Shown here: positions 23,953-33,002 of the stretch, piece by piece
Layout of the letters: each line of letters opens with the position of its first letter
Numbering within the stretch: the stretch's first letter is position 1
Assembly (NCBI GenBank): GCA_965248685.1
Contig: CBDFKC010000004.1
Coordinates: 620,001 to 684,000 of the forward strand
Length of the DNA: 64,000 nucleotides
DNA from: VYFG01 sp965248685
GTDB lineage: Bacteria > Pseudomonadota > Gammaproteobacteria > Arenicellales > Poriferihabitantaceae
Direction: 5' to 3'
Program-made: the position numbers and the translations under genes
Notes under the pieces: generated by a model
The model's input: only the letters and a program-made list of their open reading frames with translations
The model's database searches: none
Told to the model about the DNA's origin: nothing

Positions 23953-26010
23953 ATGTCTGATTTATCCTCAACTCAGGAGCGCGGACTGGCGCTTTTTGCA
24001 CGATTACTGGAAGCTGAATCAAGGGGAAAACGAACCCTGTCAGCAGGGACCCAGGAGACATTCAGCTGGTTTAATCTCGAACATGCCCAGGCGGCTTCCA
24101 CCTTTGCCTTTCGCCTGGCTGCGCTGGTTCGATCAGCAGACGACGAGATATCAGGATTAAACACCGCATTGGCGGCGGCTGAGCGCGAGGCCGTAATAGG
24201 GGATACCGCGATGATTCGCCAGGCATTGTCCCTGTTTGTAACCCATAATCAATCCGGACGTAAACTGATCAAGCCCCGCACCGTTGTCGGTGCTCCGGGG
24301 TTGTTCAAGCGATCGCCCCGGCGCCGGCGCGGTGGCCGCTTTCAAATTTCCGAAGGGGGCGCTTCACCCCAATTGGATTATTGGCGCGAGGATGAACTGG
24401 CCAATGAGCACCATGAACACTGGCATCAGGTTTATCCATTCGTCGGATTGCCAGTCAGGGACTTTGACCAATGGGTAGCGGATACGTCACTGGATCAGAT
24501 GGTTGAGATATTAAATGTATTGCAACCAGATCCAAGCTGGAGATCCCAGCTGGAGGGTGCGACGCCAAGCGCAATTGCTGTATTTTTTTCCGACTTGATG
24601 GATCAGGGATTTCATCAACAACTGCCGCCAGCACTGCGCGGGCTGTTTAATCGACCAAACGATCGTCATGGTGAGTTGTTTGTTTATATGCATGCGCAAA
24701 TGCTGGCGCGCTACGACGCAGAATTACTGTCTCACAGTCTTGCCCGGGTTGAGCCATTCGGGCCCGATCAATGGGCCCAATCCATTGCCGCTGGACATAA
24801 TCCTATTGGCCTGCCATTCGGCCGCCGCCGCCCTGGTCAGATATTGCCTTCGAATTTACAGGATTTGTTGTCCGACTTTATGGACCCGATTGAACAAGCC
24901 CTGGATAGTGGGAGAGTCTTCCAGGCAGATGGATCGGAGGTCGAGCTTAATCCGGTTTTGTTAGGCGAGATGCTCGAAGCGGCAGCGCCCTGGACAACCA
25001 CGCTTGATACCAATCTATATCGGGGTTTGCACAACACCGGCCATGGAGGATTGTCCAGCCTCGCCGAATTTCAAAGCGGGGTAATGGCCAGTACGGTGGT
25101 GGCAATCCGGGATCCAATATTTTGGCGGTGGCATAAACATATCGATAACCTGGCGGCAAGTTGGCAGGACGATCAAACACCCAACCCTCTCGACGATCAA
25201 CCTGAGGTGCTTGTTCGCAATGGTATCGTGCACGATACCGGCAGCACCCCAACTCCCTGGGTCAGTCCCGATATTATTTTGGTAAATACTGACGCCCTAC
25301 CACCAGGACAGGATCCCGTTGAGCTTGGCGAGTCGTTATTCGGCGGCAGTTCCTGGGACCTTGATGCTGGTGCAGTCAGTGGCCCCGGGGCAGAGGCAAT
25401 AACCAATCAACTTACCACTATGATGATGCCCAGGGATACCCCTGACGACCCCACCACTTTTTTGAGTCATATCCCATTCGGTTATTATTTTCGTGTGGAG
25501 AATTTATCTACACAAGACAAAGACATCACTCTGCGCATCTTCATCGCACCATCGTCGATTGCTTCGGACCGCCGGGGCTGGATTGAAATGGATAAGTTCC
25601 ATACCGTGATTCCGGCCGCGACACGTAAGGTAATATTTCGTGGAGATACTGAGTCATCAGTGGTAAAGAAACCGGCGGAACGATCCCCCGGGGAGGTGAC
25701 TACCCCTGGTTCTAGTGCAGATGAAAATGGCTATTGTGATTGTGGCTGGCCATGGACATTGTTGCTGCCCAGGGGGCATGCCCTGGGGATGGAGTTTAAT
25801 CTGGTGGCGGTATGCACCGACTGGAACCTGGATCGGGTAGCCGAACCCGACCATTGTGGTTCCATGAGTTTTTGCGGAGCGCTGGATCGCTATCCAGACC
25901 AGCGAGACATGGGGTATCCATTTAATCGACCCTTTGACCAACCTATCGAGAATGTTTTTGCCTCACTGCCGGGTTGCGGAGGGAGACGCTTCACGATACG
26001 CCACGTATAG
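23953..26010 (+). CDS. Arthropod-type hemocyanin / prophenoloxidase homologue
   Basis: Protein of 685 aa, close to the length of arthropod hemocyanins and prophenoloxidases. An N-terminal helical part (FSWFNLEHAQAASTFAFRL) is followed by the type-3 copper core. Copper A: YWREDELANEHHEHWHQVYP with H154 and H158, then GELFVYMHAQMLARYD with H247. Copper B: GLHNTGH with H360 and H364, then RDPIFWRWHKHID with H394. The C-terminal beta domain (GYYFRVENL, DITLRIFIAP, YCDCGWPWTLLLPRG, DMGYPFNRPFDQ) is also of hemocyanin type. No signal peptide is seen. Oxidation of phenols or oxygen binding is inferred. It is the first gene of an operon with a protease and an MBL hydrolase. Confidence 0.88.
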   Translation: MSDLSSTQERGLALFARLLEAESRGKRTLSAGTQETFSWFNLEHAQAASTFAFRLAALVRSADDEISGLNTALAAAEREAVIGDTAMIRQALSLFVTHNQSGRKLIKPRTVVGAPGLFKRSPRRRRGGRFQISEGGASPQLDYWREDELANEHHEHWHQVYPFVGLPVRDFDQWVADTSLDQMVEILNVLQPDPSWRSQLEGATPSAIAVFFSDLMDQGFHQQLPPALRGLFNRPNDRHGELFVYMHAQMLARYDAELLSHSLARVEPFGPDQWAQSIAAGHNPIGLPFGRRRPGQILPSNLQDLLSDFMDPIEQALDSGRVFQADGSEVELNPVLLGEMLEAAAPWTTTLDTNLYRGLHNTGHGGLSSLAEFQSGVMASTVVAIRDPIFWRWHKHIDNLAASWQDDQTPNPLDDQPEVLVRNGIVHDTGSTPTPWVSPDIILVNTDALPPGQDPVELGESLFGGSSWDLDAGAVSGPGAEAITNQLTTMMMPRDTPDDPTTFLSHIPFGYYFRVENLSTQDKDITLRIFIAPSSIASDRRGWIEMDKFHTVIPAATRKVIFRGDTESSVVKKPAERSPGEVTTPGSSADENGYCDCGWPWTLLLPRGHALGMEFNLVAVCTDWNLDRVAEPDHCGSMSFCGALDRYPDQRDMGYPFNRPFDQPIENVFASLPGCGGRRFTIRHV

Positions 26011-26042
26011 ATCCACTGCGACGTCGAATTCAGGGGACCGAA

Positions 26043-27734
26043 ATGAAAGTTCGTCTACCCTATGTTATCCAGGATCGCCGAGTTGCTGATGCCAAAGCAT
26101 TTAACCCGGTTGAAGCCTTTGACTGGCGACCTGATCCCGAATTATCAACTGATCAGAACTGGGATTCGGTGGATCAACCTGAAGTTTTTCTGGACGGCCC
26201 AATATCCACTCGGGTAGCGGTTCTGGATTTTAATGAAACCACGGGAGCGTTGGAACCTGCTGTTGTCCTGAACACCAGCGGGCAAAGGGCAGAGTATCAA
26301 GTCGCAATCAACCTCGATGATCGCGCCTTTCAAGCGGTTAGTTCATTTTCCACCGTAATGAAAACGCTGCAAACATTTGAGTCGGCGGATGTTCTGGGAC
26401 GAAGGATCGAGTGGGCATCCCCGGGAAACCAACTGCTGTTGATACCGCGGGCGGGGGAATGGGCCAATGCCTACTATGAACGCGAGTCGGCAAGTTTGCA
26501 GTTCTTCTCGTTTAAAGACCCCCAGGGTCAGGTGATTCACTCCAGTCTGTCATTCGATATTGTTGCCCATGAAACTGGCCATGCCATTTTGGATGCCATT
26601 GCGCCGAGTTTGTATGACACCATTACCCCGGAATCACTTGCCCTACATGAGGCCATTGCGGATATCACCGCTCTGGTTATGTCGGTAACGAGTTCCAAAC
26701 TAAGGGAAACATTGCTTCGACAGACCGACAACTCCATTTCCGGAATGAATGCGTTTACCTGGATTGCAGAGGAATTCGGTAAAGCCCGTGGCGGGATAAA
26801 TGGTGATCCTTATTTACGTAATCTGTCGAATAAACTCACCATGGGAGAGGTAAACAGCGCCGAGCCCCATGACCTTTCCCAGGTATTGTCCGGCGCCCTA
26901 TTTGAATTATTATCCTGGATTTTTGAGAATAGAAAAAGACAGGCAAAATCTGGTGAGATCCCCCCGGAGACCTCAGGTAAATCCCTGGTCGTGGCGAATT
27001 TCATTTTTCGTAGAGTGGCATTCCGCGCACTGGATTATCTGCCTCCAGGAGAGATTGCATTCAGCGACTATGGCAGGGCGTTATGGGCGGCAGATCGCAA
27101 CAGTAATCCAGACAGTCCGGAATTCAGAGAATTTTTTGCTGAGGAATTTGTTCGGCGAGGAATCATACAATCTGTTACCGAACTGGATACGGCGATTGAA
27201 AACGCGGATATTTTTACTGGGGTTGATCTCGATGGACTAACCGAAAGCGATTGGCTGGCATATGATTTTGCCAACAGGCATCGTGATTTATTGAGAGTTC
27301 CAACTAATGCCAGCCGCTTTAGCGTATTGGATCGTTTGCAGGTATCTAAAGTTACTTATCGGCTCGCAACCGGTAAAGTTCGCTATCAAGAGTTATTGTT
27401 TAAAATAAGTTGGGAAGCGACCGAAGATAATCCGGTGCCCGGCCTGCCGCCCAGGCGTGGAGTGAGTTTCGGTACGACCCTGGCGATTGACCGATCTTCT
27501 GGCCGGATTGCGGGGTTGGTTACAACAAATCCTGGTGTCACCGCGGTGGATCAATCCGTTGAACGTACCACCCGTCTAGCAACCCTGCTTGATAACGACG
27601 AATTGGGCGGCAGTGCTTCCGGAAACGCCAGCGTTATCACCAGCGCTGGGGTAATGCGGGTGACCGGTGGTGGGCGTTCGTTGCATATGGCTTCCAGGCA
27701 AGGTTTCCGACTAGCACCAGCGGAACAAGAATAA
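26043..27734 (+). CDS. Gluzincin-type zinc metallopeptidase (M4-like)
   Basis: Protein of 563 aa starting at the ATG at 26043, which has an aggggac ribosome binding site; a longer frame overlaps the previous gene. The zinc site is FDIVAHETGHAILDA (H176, E177, H180), with the third-ligand helix ALHEAIADITAL (E203, D207) and a later His (PHDLSQ, H276), as in thermolysin-like peptidases. There is no signal peptide, so like its neighbour it would be cytosolic or released by another route. It lies 32 bp after the hemocyanin-like gene, so processing of that protein is a natural hypothesis. Confidence 0.78.
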   Translation: MKVRLPYVIQDRRVADAKAFNPVEAFDWRPDPELSTDQNWDSVDQPEVFLDGPISTRVAVLDFNETTGALEPAVVLNTSGQRAEYQVAINLDDRAFQAVSSFSTVMKTLQTFESADVLGRRIEWASPGNQLLLIPRAGEWANAYYERESASLQFFSFKDPQGQVIHSSLSFDIVAHETGHAILDAIAPSLYDTITPESLALHEAIADITALVMSVTSSKLRETLLRQTDNSISGMNAFTWIAEEFGKARGGINGDPYLRNLSNKLTMGEVNSAEPHDLSQVLSGALFELLSWIFENRKRQAKSGEIPPETSGKSLVVANFIFRRVAFRALDYLPPGEIAFSDYGRALWAADRNSNPDSPEFREFFAEEFVRRGIIQSVTELDTAIENADIFTGVDLDGLTESDWLAYDFANRHRDLLRVPTNASRFSVLDRLQVSKVTYRLATGKVRYQELLFKISWEATEDNPVPGLPPRRGVSFGTTLAIDRSSGRIAGLVTTNPGVTAVDQSVERTTRLATLLDNDELGGSASGNASVITSAGVMRVTGGGRSLHMASRQGFRLAPAEQE

Positions 27735-28888
27735 TGGATCGACTGCGCATACGGTTATACGACGTTCGGTTTGGAGACGCGATCCTGGTCAGCATACCAG
27801 ACAAGGATGACAATAATGATCCGCTCACCCGGCATATTTTAATTGATGTGGGAAATGTTCTCAGTAGCGCAGGTGGTCAGGATGAATTGTTTGTCAGGGT
27901 CATGCGGGATGTGGAACAACAGCTTGAAGGTCGCCCCCTTGATTTATACATAATGACTCATGAGCATATGGATCATGTCCAGGGGTTGTTATATGCGGCG
28001 AAACGCGATGATCCCATTTTGCTGCGAGTCGACACCGCCTGGTTGAGCGGATCCGCTGCGCCAGATTATTACGATACCCATGACCAGGCCCGAAAAAATC
28101 TGGTAATTTCCCGCCAGATGTTGGATGCAATCGAGCATCGGCTGGGGAATGATCCGATTGAGCCCGCGATGCAGGCTTTGATCGAAAACAATAACTATCG
28201 CAAAACCGCCGATTGTGTTGAGTTTCTTCGGCAGCTGGCGGCAACTACCCATTACATCGATCGTGAATTCGATACCCGGGGTAAGCATCCCTTTAATCGT
28301 GTTCAATTCGAAATTTGGGCTCCGGAAGAAAATACTGCGGACTATTACGGTCGATTTAAACCGATGTCATTTGGACTGAACACAAGCGTAGCCAGCGCAT
28401 CCGAGAACCCGCAGAAGGCGCCCACACCAACCCCGCCCGGGGGAGTCGATACCGGGGCATTTTACAATTTACTGGGCCTGCGTGAAGGCGGCTTGATGGC
28501 AAATGCCCTTACCATCGATAAGGCCAAGAATAATTCGAGCGTTGTGTTTACCCTGACCTGGAATGGTCATGTGTTGCTGTTCTCGGGCGACGCTGAAACC
28601 CGGAGCTGGCGAACCATGTATCGGGAGGGAGCGCTCAAGCCCGTGGACTTTATCAAGGTTTCCCATCATGGCAGCCACAATGGCACGCCAGCAGGCAATA
28701 TCCTGGACGCGATATTGCCGATGGATCCGGGCAGTGTTTCTGGCAGGGTCGCAGCGATATCGACGTTTGAAAATACTTATAACAATGTCCCTCATGACCC
28801 CACTCTGGAAGAACTCGCGCGGCGTTGTGAAACCGTCGTGTCCACCCGAGATAACCCCGGCGGCTTTGTTGACGTATTCTTTGATTAA
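27734..28888 (+). CDS. MBL-fold metallohydrolase (ComEC/Rec2-like)
   Basis: Protein of 384 aa with a metallo-beta-lactamase fold. The metal motif is THEHMDH (H76-x-H78-x-D80-H81), followed by LFSGDAETRSW (metal-bridging Asp) and VSHHGSHNGTPAG (late His). The last two motifs are typical of the ComEC/Rec2 hydrolase branch. There are no membrane segments, so it is soluble. Its ATG overlaps the stop of the metallopeptidase gene (taATG), showing translational coupling within the hemocyanin-like operon. The substrate is unknown. Confidence 0.85.
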   Translation: MDRLRIRLYDVRFGDAILVSIPDKDDNNDPLTRHILIDVGNVLSSAGGQDELFVRVMRDVEQQLEGRPLDLYIMTHEHMDHVQGLLYAAKRDDPILLRVDTAWLSGSAAPDYYDTHDQARKNLVISRQMLDAIEHRLGNDPIEPAMQALIENNNYRKTADCVEFLRQLAATTHYIDREFDTRGKHPFNRVQFEIWAPEENTADYYGRFKPMSFGLNTSVASASENPQKAPTPTPPGGVDTGAFYNLLGLREGGLMANALTIDKAKNNSSVVFTLTWNGHVLLFSGDAETRSWRTMYREGALKPVDFIKVSHHGSHNGTPAGNILDAILPMDPGSVSGRVAAISTFENTYNNVPHDPTLEELARRCETVVSTRDNPGGFVDVFFD

Positions 28889-28977
28889 GTTTTTACTGGG
28901 GTCGATACAGGATTCGAAATTGGATTCGATATTGGGGTTAATGATTCGGATTGAGATGGAGTAGACTGTCTCGTAAC

Positions 28978-29514
28978 ATGGCCAGGAATATCGAAATTAA
29001 AGCTGAGATTAAATGTATTGATGACTTTCTGACAAAAGCAGAACAGATTTCTAACCAAGGACCTGTGGAAATTTATCAGGACGATACTTTTTTTAAATGC
29101 GATGCTGGCAGATTAAAACTCAGAAAATTTAGTGATGTCCGTGGCGAGCTTATTTTTTACCAGCGTCCGGACAAAACCGGACCGAAACAATCTTTCTATG
29201 TGATTACACCTACGACTTCACCGGATCTGCTTATAGAATCGTTGAGCTTGGCATATGGCACTGATGGGAGGGTCCAAAAGCATCGAACCTTATTTATCGT
29301 AGGCAGAACACGAATTCATTTGGATCGGGTAGAAAACCTTGGACATTTTATCGAATTGGAGGTCGTCCTTGGCGAGCGAGACGCGCCCGAGGAAGGTGTC
29401 AAAGAAGCCAATAGTTTGATGCAAACCCTCGGTATTGATCCGGCCAAACTAATTGAAGACGCCTACGTCGATCTTGCAGCAAGAAAACAGGTTCAAGCCC
29501 ATGCAAGTAAATGA
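28978..29514 (+). CDS. CYTH domain protein (class IV adenylate cyclase / triphosphatase type)
   Basis: Protein of 178 aa. The signature E-x-E-x-K is present right at the start (IEIKAEIKC). It is followed by the beta-barrel strands with KLRKF, ELIFYQRPD, HRTLFIVGRTRIHLDRVENLG and FIELEVVL, which carry the charged residues that hold a triphosphate. CYTH enzymes act as CyaB-type adenylate cyclase, thiamine triphosphatase or tripolyphosphatase; which applies here is not clear. The start at 28978 places the signature at residues 5-9. A single gene following the MBL gene by about 90 bp. Confidence 0.85.
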   Translation: MARNIEIKAEIKCIDDFLTKAEQISNQGPVEIYQDDTFFKCDAGRLKLRKFSDVRGELIFYQRPDKTGPKQSFYVITPTTSPDLLIESLSLAYGTDGRVQKHRTLFIVGRTRIHLDRVENLGHFIELEVVLGERDAPEEGVKEANSLMQTLGIDPAKLIEDAYVDLAARKQVQAHASK

Positions 29515-29548
29515 CGAGACTAATAATTGTACGGGTTAAAATAGATCC

Positions 29549-30178
29549 ATGACTTTCGACGGCTGGCTTACATTTGTAGTTATATGGACCATCGCTGGTT
29601 TACCCCTTGGGCCCAATGCGGTCCATACCATTGATGCGAGTATTCGTCATGGTTACCCAAAATGCCTGCTGGCGCCAGTGGGGATGGCGATAGCCTGCAT
29701 TATCCATGCCAGTATTGCGGCCTTGGGTGTCGGCGCGATATTGCTGCTCTATCCTGATCTTTTTACCTGGTTAAAGGGCTTTGGTGCGGCTTATTTGGCT
29801 TGGTTGGGTATCAAGTTGTGGCGCAGCAAATCGGTGGCAATGGATAGCGAAAACCCGCCCCAAGTCTCCGCTGCCAAGGTCGTGATTTCGGCTTGCGTGG
29901 TTTCGCTGGTCAACCCAAAGGCGATACTTTCATATGTTGCGATTTTTACGCCATTTATTTCCGCAAACCAAGCGTTGCTTCCCCAACTCATGGTTCTGCT
30001 GCCCACGGCAACCATAATTGTGTTTTTAAATTATCTGGGCTATTCGCTGTTGGCGTGGCCGATCCGGCGCTGGATGGATAGCGCGAAAAAGCAGAAACTG
30101 TTCAATCGCATCGCTGGGTCGATGTTTATTGGTTTCGCCGGTTTACTGGTCTTTGCTGGTAAAAAATCCGATGTCTAA
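29549..30178 (+). CDS. LysE family amino-acid exporter
   Basis: Inner-membrane protein of 209 aa with about six hydrophobic segments, usual for LysE/RhtB. Family marks are the N-terminal PLGPNAVHTIDASIRHG, the second half FGAAYLAWLGIKLWRS and the C-terminal FNRIAGSMFIGFAGLLVF. It would export an amino acid or derivative; specificity is not readable. It follows the CYTH gene by 34 bp and converges with the aldo/keto reductase gene. Confidence 0.88.
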   Translation: MTFDGWLTFVVIWTIAGLPLGPNAVHTIDASIRHGYPKCLLAPVGMAIACIIHASIAALGVGAILLLYPDLFTWLKGFGAAYLAWLGIKLWRSKSVAMDSENPPQVSAAKVVISACVVSLVNPKAILSYVAIFTPFISANQALLPQLMVLLPTATIIVFLNYLGYSLLAWPIRRWMDSAKKQKLFNRIAGSMFIGFAGLLVFAGKKSDV

Positions 30179-30229
30179 CAATTTTTTCGGGAGATAAATT
30201 CAGCAATCAGGTAATCAACTTTCGCCGTC

Positions 30230-31282
30230 CTATGAGGCCGCCGGGTTTTTGCATTGAATATGGATTTGATTGATTGCAGCCTCCAGTTCAGCAGATATCT
30301 CTACCTCGGCGGTGGCAATATTCTGTTTAAGTTGGAGTATCGTGGTGGCGCCAATTATATTCGCGGTAACAAATGGTCGACTGTTGATAAAGCCCAATGC
30401 AAGTTCCGTTGGTGACAGGGAATACTCCCTGGCCAGATCAACGTATTGTTGCGTGGCCCGGACTGCGTGAGGAGTTTGAAATCTAGTCAGAAAATTTGGA
30501 AATAGGTCGAGCCGGCTTTTGGGCGGTACCGAACCCTCGAGGTATTTGCCCGTTAACGTTCCCATAGCCAATGGCGAATAGGCCAGCAGTCCGAGGTTTT
30601 CCCGGTAGGAGAACTCACTGAGATCGCCTTCGAATACCCTATTGAGCAAGTTATAGGAATTTTGTATTGAGACAATACGGGGCAATCCGGCATCGGTAGA
30701 AGCAGTCAAAAACTGGCTCACGCCCCAGGCGGTTTCATTGGATATTCCGACATGTCGGACCTTGCCCGATTTAACCAGATCTGCCATGACCTCCATGGAT
30801 TTCTGGATCGGCACCGCACCTTCTTCGGTTTTATGCAGGTATGATCCGTTACCCTCGCCCCATAGACCCAGACGCCGGTCAGGCCAGTGTAATTGGTATA
30901 AATCGAGGTGGTCGGTTTTCAACCGGTTCAGACTGCCATCAATTGCCTGTTCGATCTGGGTTCGATTAAGCCGGGTTTCCTGCCCGTCCCTGATCCAGAT
31001 TCTGTCACTTCTCCCAGAAACCTTGGAGGCCAGGACAATGTCATCCCGGCGGCCATTTTTTGCCAGCCAATTGCCAATGATTCGTTCGGTTTCGCCGCTG
31101 GTTTCTGCTTTGGTTGGCACTGGGTACATCTCGGCGGCGTCCCAGAAATTAACCCCCTGGTCCAACGCGTAGTCCATTTGCGCAAAGGCCTCGGCCTGGG
31201 AATTTTGCTGGCCCCAGGTCATGGTCCCGAGACAAATCAGGCTAACGTCGATATCGGTATGTCCGAGTTTTCTGTATTTCAT
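30230..31282 (-). CDS. Aldo/keto reductase (Tas-like)
   Basis: NADP-dependent oxidoreductase of 350 aa. The catalytic tetrad is visible: Asp and Tyr in FWDAAEMYP, Lys in VLASKVSG, His in YQLHWPDR. A further NADPH-binding segment lies near YSPLAMGTLTGKYL. Length and the ICLGTMTWGQQNS opening point to the Tas/YajO branch. The substrate is unknown. It lies 38 bp downstream of the acyl-CoA ligase gene on the same strand, so the two may be one operon. Confidence 0.9.
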   Translation of the reverse strand: MKYRKLGHTDIDVSLICLGTMTWGQQNSQAEAFAQMDYALDQGVNFWDAAEMYPVPTKAETSGETERIIGNWLAKNGRRDDIVLASKVSGRSDRIWIRDGQETRLNRTQIEQAIDGSLNRLKTDHLDLYQLHWPDRRLGLWGEGNGSYLHKTEEGAVPIQKSMEVMADLVKSGKVRHVGISNETAWGVSQFLTASTDAGLPRIVSIQNSYNLLNRVFEGDLSEFSYRENLGLLAYSPLAMGTLTGKYLEGSVPPKSRLDLFPNFLTRFQTPHAVRATQQYVDLAREYSLSPTELALGFINSRPFVTANIIGATTILQLKQNIATAEVEISAELEAAINQIHIQCKNPAAS

Positions 31283-31320
31283 TGGTTTCTAGGAATTGGT
31301 ATATCTGCCAGATTCAAATG

Positions 31321-32907
31321 TTATGAATCATTAATAATCAAAGTGCGCAGGGTCTGCTTGTCAATTTTTCCGATTGGCAGTTTTGGTAACTCTTGCATAA
31401 TCTCGAATGTTTTTGGAATTTTGTAATTAGCCAGTCGCTGTCGGCACCAGTCATTGATCTCAGTGGTCTCAATACTGGCTTCTGGCTCCAGCTGAACGAA
31501 TGCGAACCCTACCTCGTTGTAAATTTCGTCAGGAACACCTAGCACAGCACTCATGGCCACAGCGGGATGTTCCTCGATGGCAATTTCGATTTCCCGGGGA
31601 TAGACATTGTAGCCGCCGGATTTGTACATCTCTTTGGTTCTGCCAATCAGGCGCCAGTTGCCATCCAGGCGCAACTTTGCGACGTCGCCGGTTTTAAACC
31701 AGCCGTCCGCGGTATAGGCCTCTGTGGTGGCCTCAGGCTGGTTAAAATATCCATTCATCAGCCATCGGCCCCGGGCCTGAATTTCACCACTTTCGCCCGC
31801 GCCCGCGAGGCCACCGTCTTGTTTCATCAGGCGAAGATCATAGCGCGGTTCCGGACGACCGATTGATCCAGCCAGGACCTCAGTGTCGGCATCCAGGTCG
31901 GAATAGGTTGCATAGGCGGTGAGCTCGGTCATTCCATAGGCCATGGCAAGGGTGGCGCCCAGGCCATGGAGTAATTTCACCAGGTGGTGGGGCATTGGAC
32001 CACCGCCCCATATAATGTATTGCAGGGATGACAAATCCGTCGCCGCGAAGTCAGGATGATTGACCACCAGATGAAACATCGCAGGGGCCTGGAGCCAAAA
32101 GGTGATTTTTTCTGTTTCAATGCAGTTGAGAATTTCAGCGGGATCGAACCGATCCATAAACACCAAACAGCCGCCGGCAACAAGGGTGTAGCTCGACATC
32201 ATACCGATATTCGCGATGTGATTGATCGGCATATTTTGCAGCACCCGCATGTTCCTCGAGGGCCATCGACTTAGCTCGATATGGGCGCAATGGACCAAGC
32301 CAAAATGACTGTTCATGGCACCCTTTGGTCGGCCAGTGGTTCCCGAAGTGAAAATGATTACGGCGGAGTCGTCCGGGTCAACCTGGCTTCGTGCGCTATG
32401 CCATAGATCAATTGGGGTTTGTTCTGCCGAGCGTAAATACTTGGCATAAGTGACTCCAACCACAGGCCTCGGATTTTCGAATACGATAATCTGTTGAATA
32501 CATCGATAGTCGGTTTTTAAAGTAGCCAGTTCCTCGCCATAGTCGCGGCCATCAATCTGGTCAAATGCAAACACCAGCTTTGGCTCGGCCCGTTCTATGA
32601 CGTGACGGATTTCGCTTAGCTTATAACGTGGATGCAAACCCATCCATATCGCGCCAATATCAACCGTGGCCATCAGCACGATAAAAAACTCTGGCCGTGG
32701 AACCCCGAGTAACGCGACTCTGTCGCCCTTACCCACGCCGGCGGCCAGTAAGGCTCTGGAAACAGTTTTTACCTGATCAGCAAATTGCTGGTAGTTGAAC
32801 CGAATGTCTTGCCATACCATGGCTTCTGAGGTCGGCTGGGTCTCGGCGTGATGGAAAACATAGTCGCTTATCTTGTTGAGTTGGGGAATCTCCGATAGCG
32901 TCTCCAT
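31321..32907 (-). CDS. AMP-dependent acyl-CoA synthetase/ligase
   Basis: Protein of 528 aa of the ANL superfamily. The phosphate loop is VIIFTSGTTGRPKGA; other motifs are AMAYGMTELTAY, the hinge region WFKTGDVAKL and YKSGGYNVYPREIE, and the catalytic lysine in LPIGKIDKQTL near the C-terminus. It activates a carboxylic acid to its acyl-CoA; the pattern is that of medium/long-chain or aryl acid ligases, not further assignable. It is divergent from the PhyH-type dioxygenase gene across a 95-bp gap that likely holds both promoters. Confidence 0.9.
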   Translation of the reverse strand: METLSEIPQLNKISDYVFHHAETQPTSEAMVWQDIRFNYQQFADQVKTVSRALLAAGVGKGDRVALLGVPRPEFFIVLMATVDIGAIWMGLHPRYKLSEIRHVIERAEPKLVFAFDQIDGRDYGEELATLKTDYRCIQQIIVFENPRPVVGVTYAKYLRSAEQTPIDLWHSARSQVDPDDSAVIIFTSGTTGRPKGAMNSHFGLVHCAHIELSRWPSRNMRVLQNMPINHIANIGMMSSYTLVAGGCLVFMDRFDPAEILNCIETEKITFWLQAPAMFHLVVNHPDFAATDLSSLQYIIWGGGPMPHHLVKLLHGLGATLAMAYGMTELTAYATYSDLDADTEVLAGSIGRPEPRYDLRLMKQDGGLAGAGESGEIQARGRWLMNGYFNQPEATTEAYTADGWFKTGDVAKLRLDGNWRLIGRTKEMYKSGGYNVYPREIEIAIEEHPAVAMSAVLGVPDEIYNEVGFAFVQLEPEASIETTEINDWCRQRLANYKIPKTFEIMQELPKLPIGKIDKQTLRTLIINDS

Positions 32908-33002
32908 TGAAATGGTGTCTTATAAAATCACAGTTGAACTTTATTCTACATGAGTTTAAATTTATTCCTAATAGTTGTCGCCATGGGCTATGATTTCATG
33001 TC

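Noticed and set aside
23953..26010. Eukaryotic (arthropod) contamination as the source of the hemocyanin-like gene
   Set aside because: It is one uninterrupted frame with a bacterial ribosome binding site, in a tight operon with two bacterial-type genes and flanked by Slp and CYTH genes.
27734..28888. Natural competence gene comEC
   Set aside because: Only the soluble MBL domain is present; the membrane competence domain and DNA-binding region are missing.
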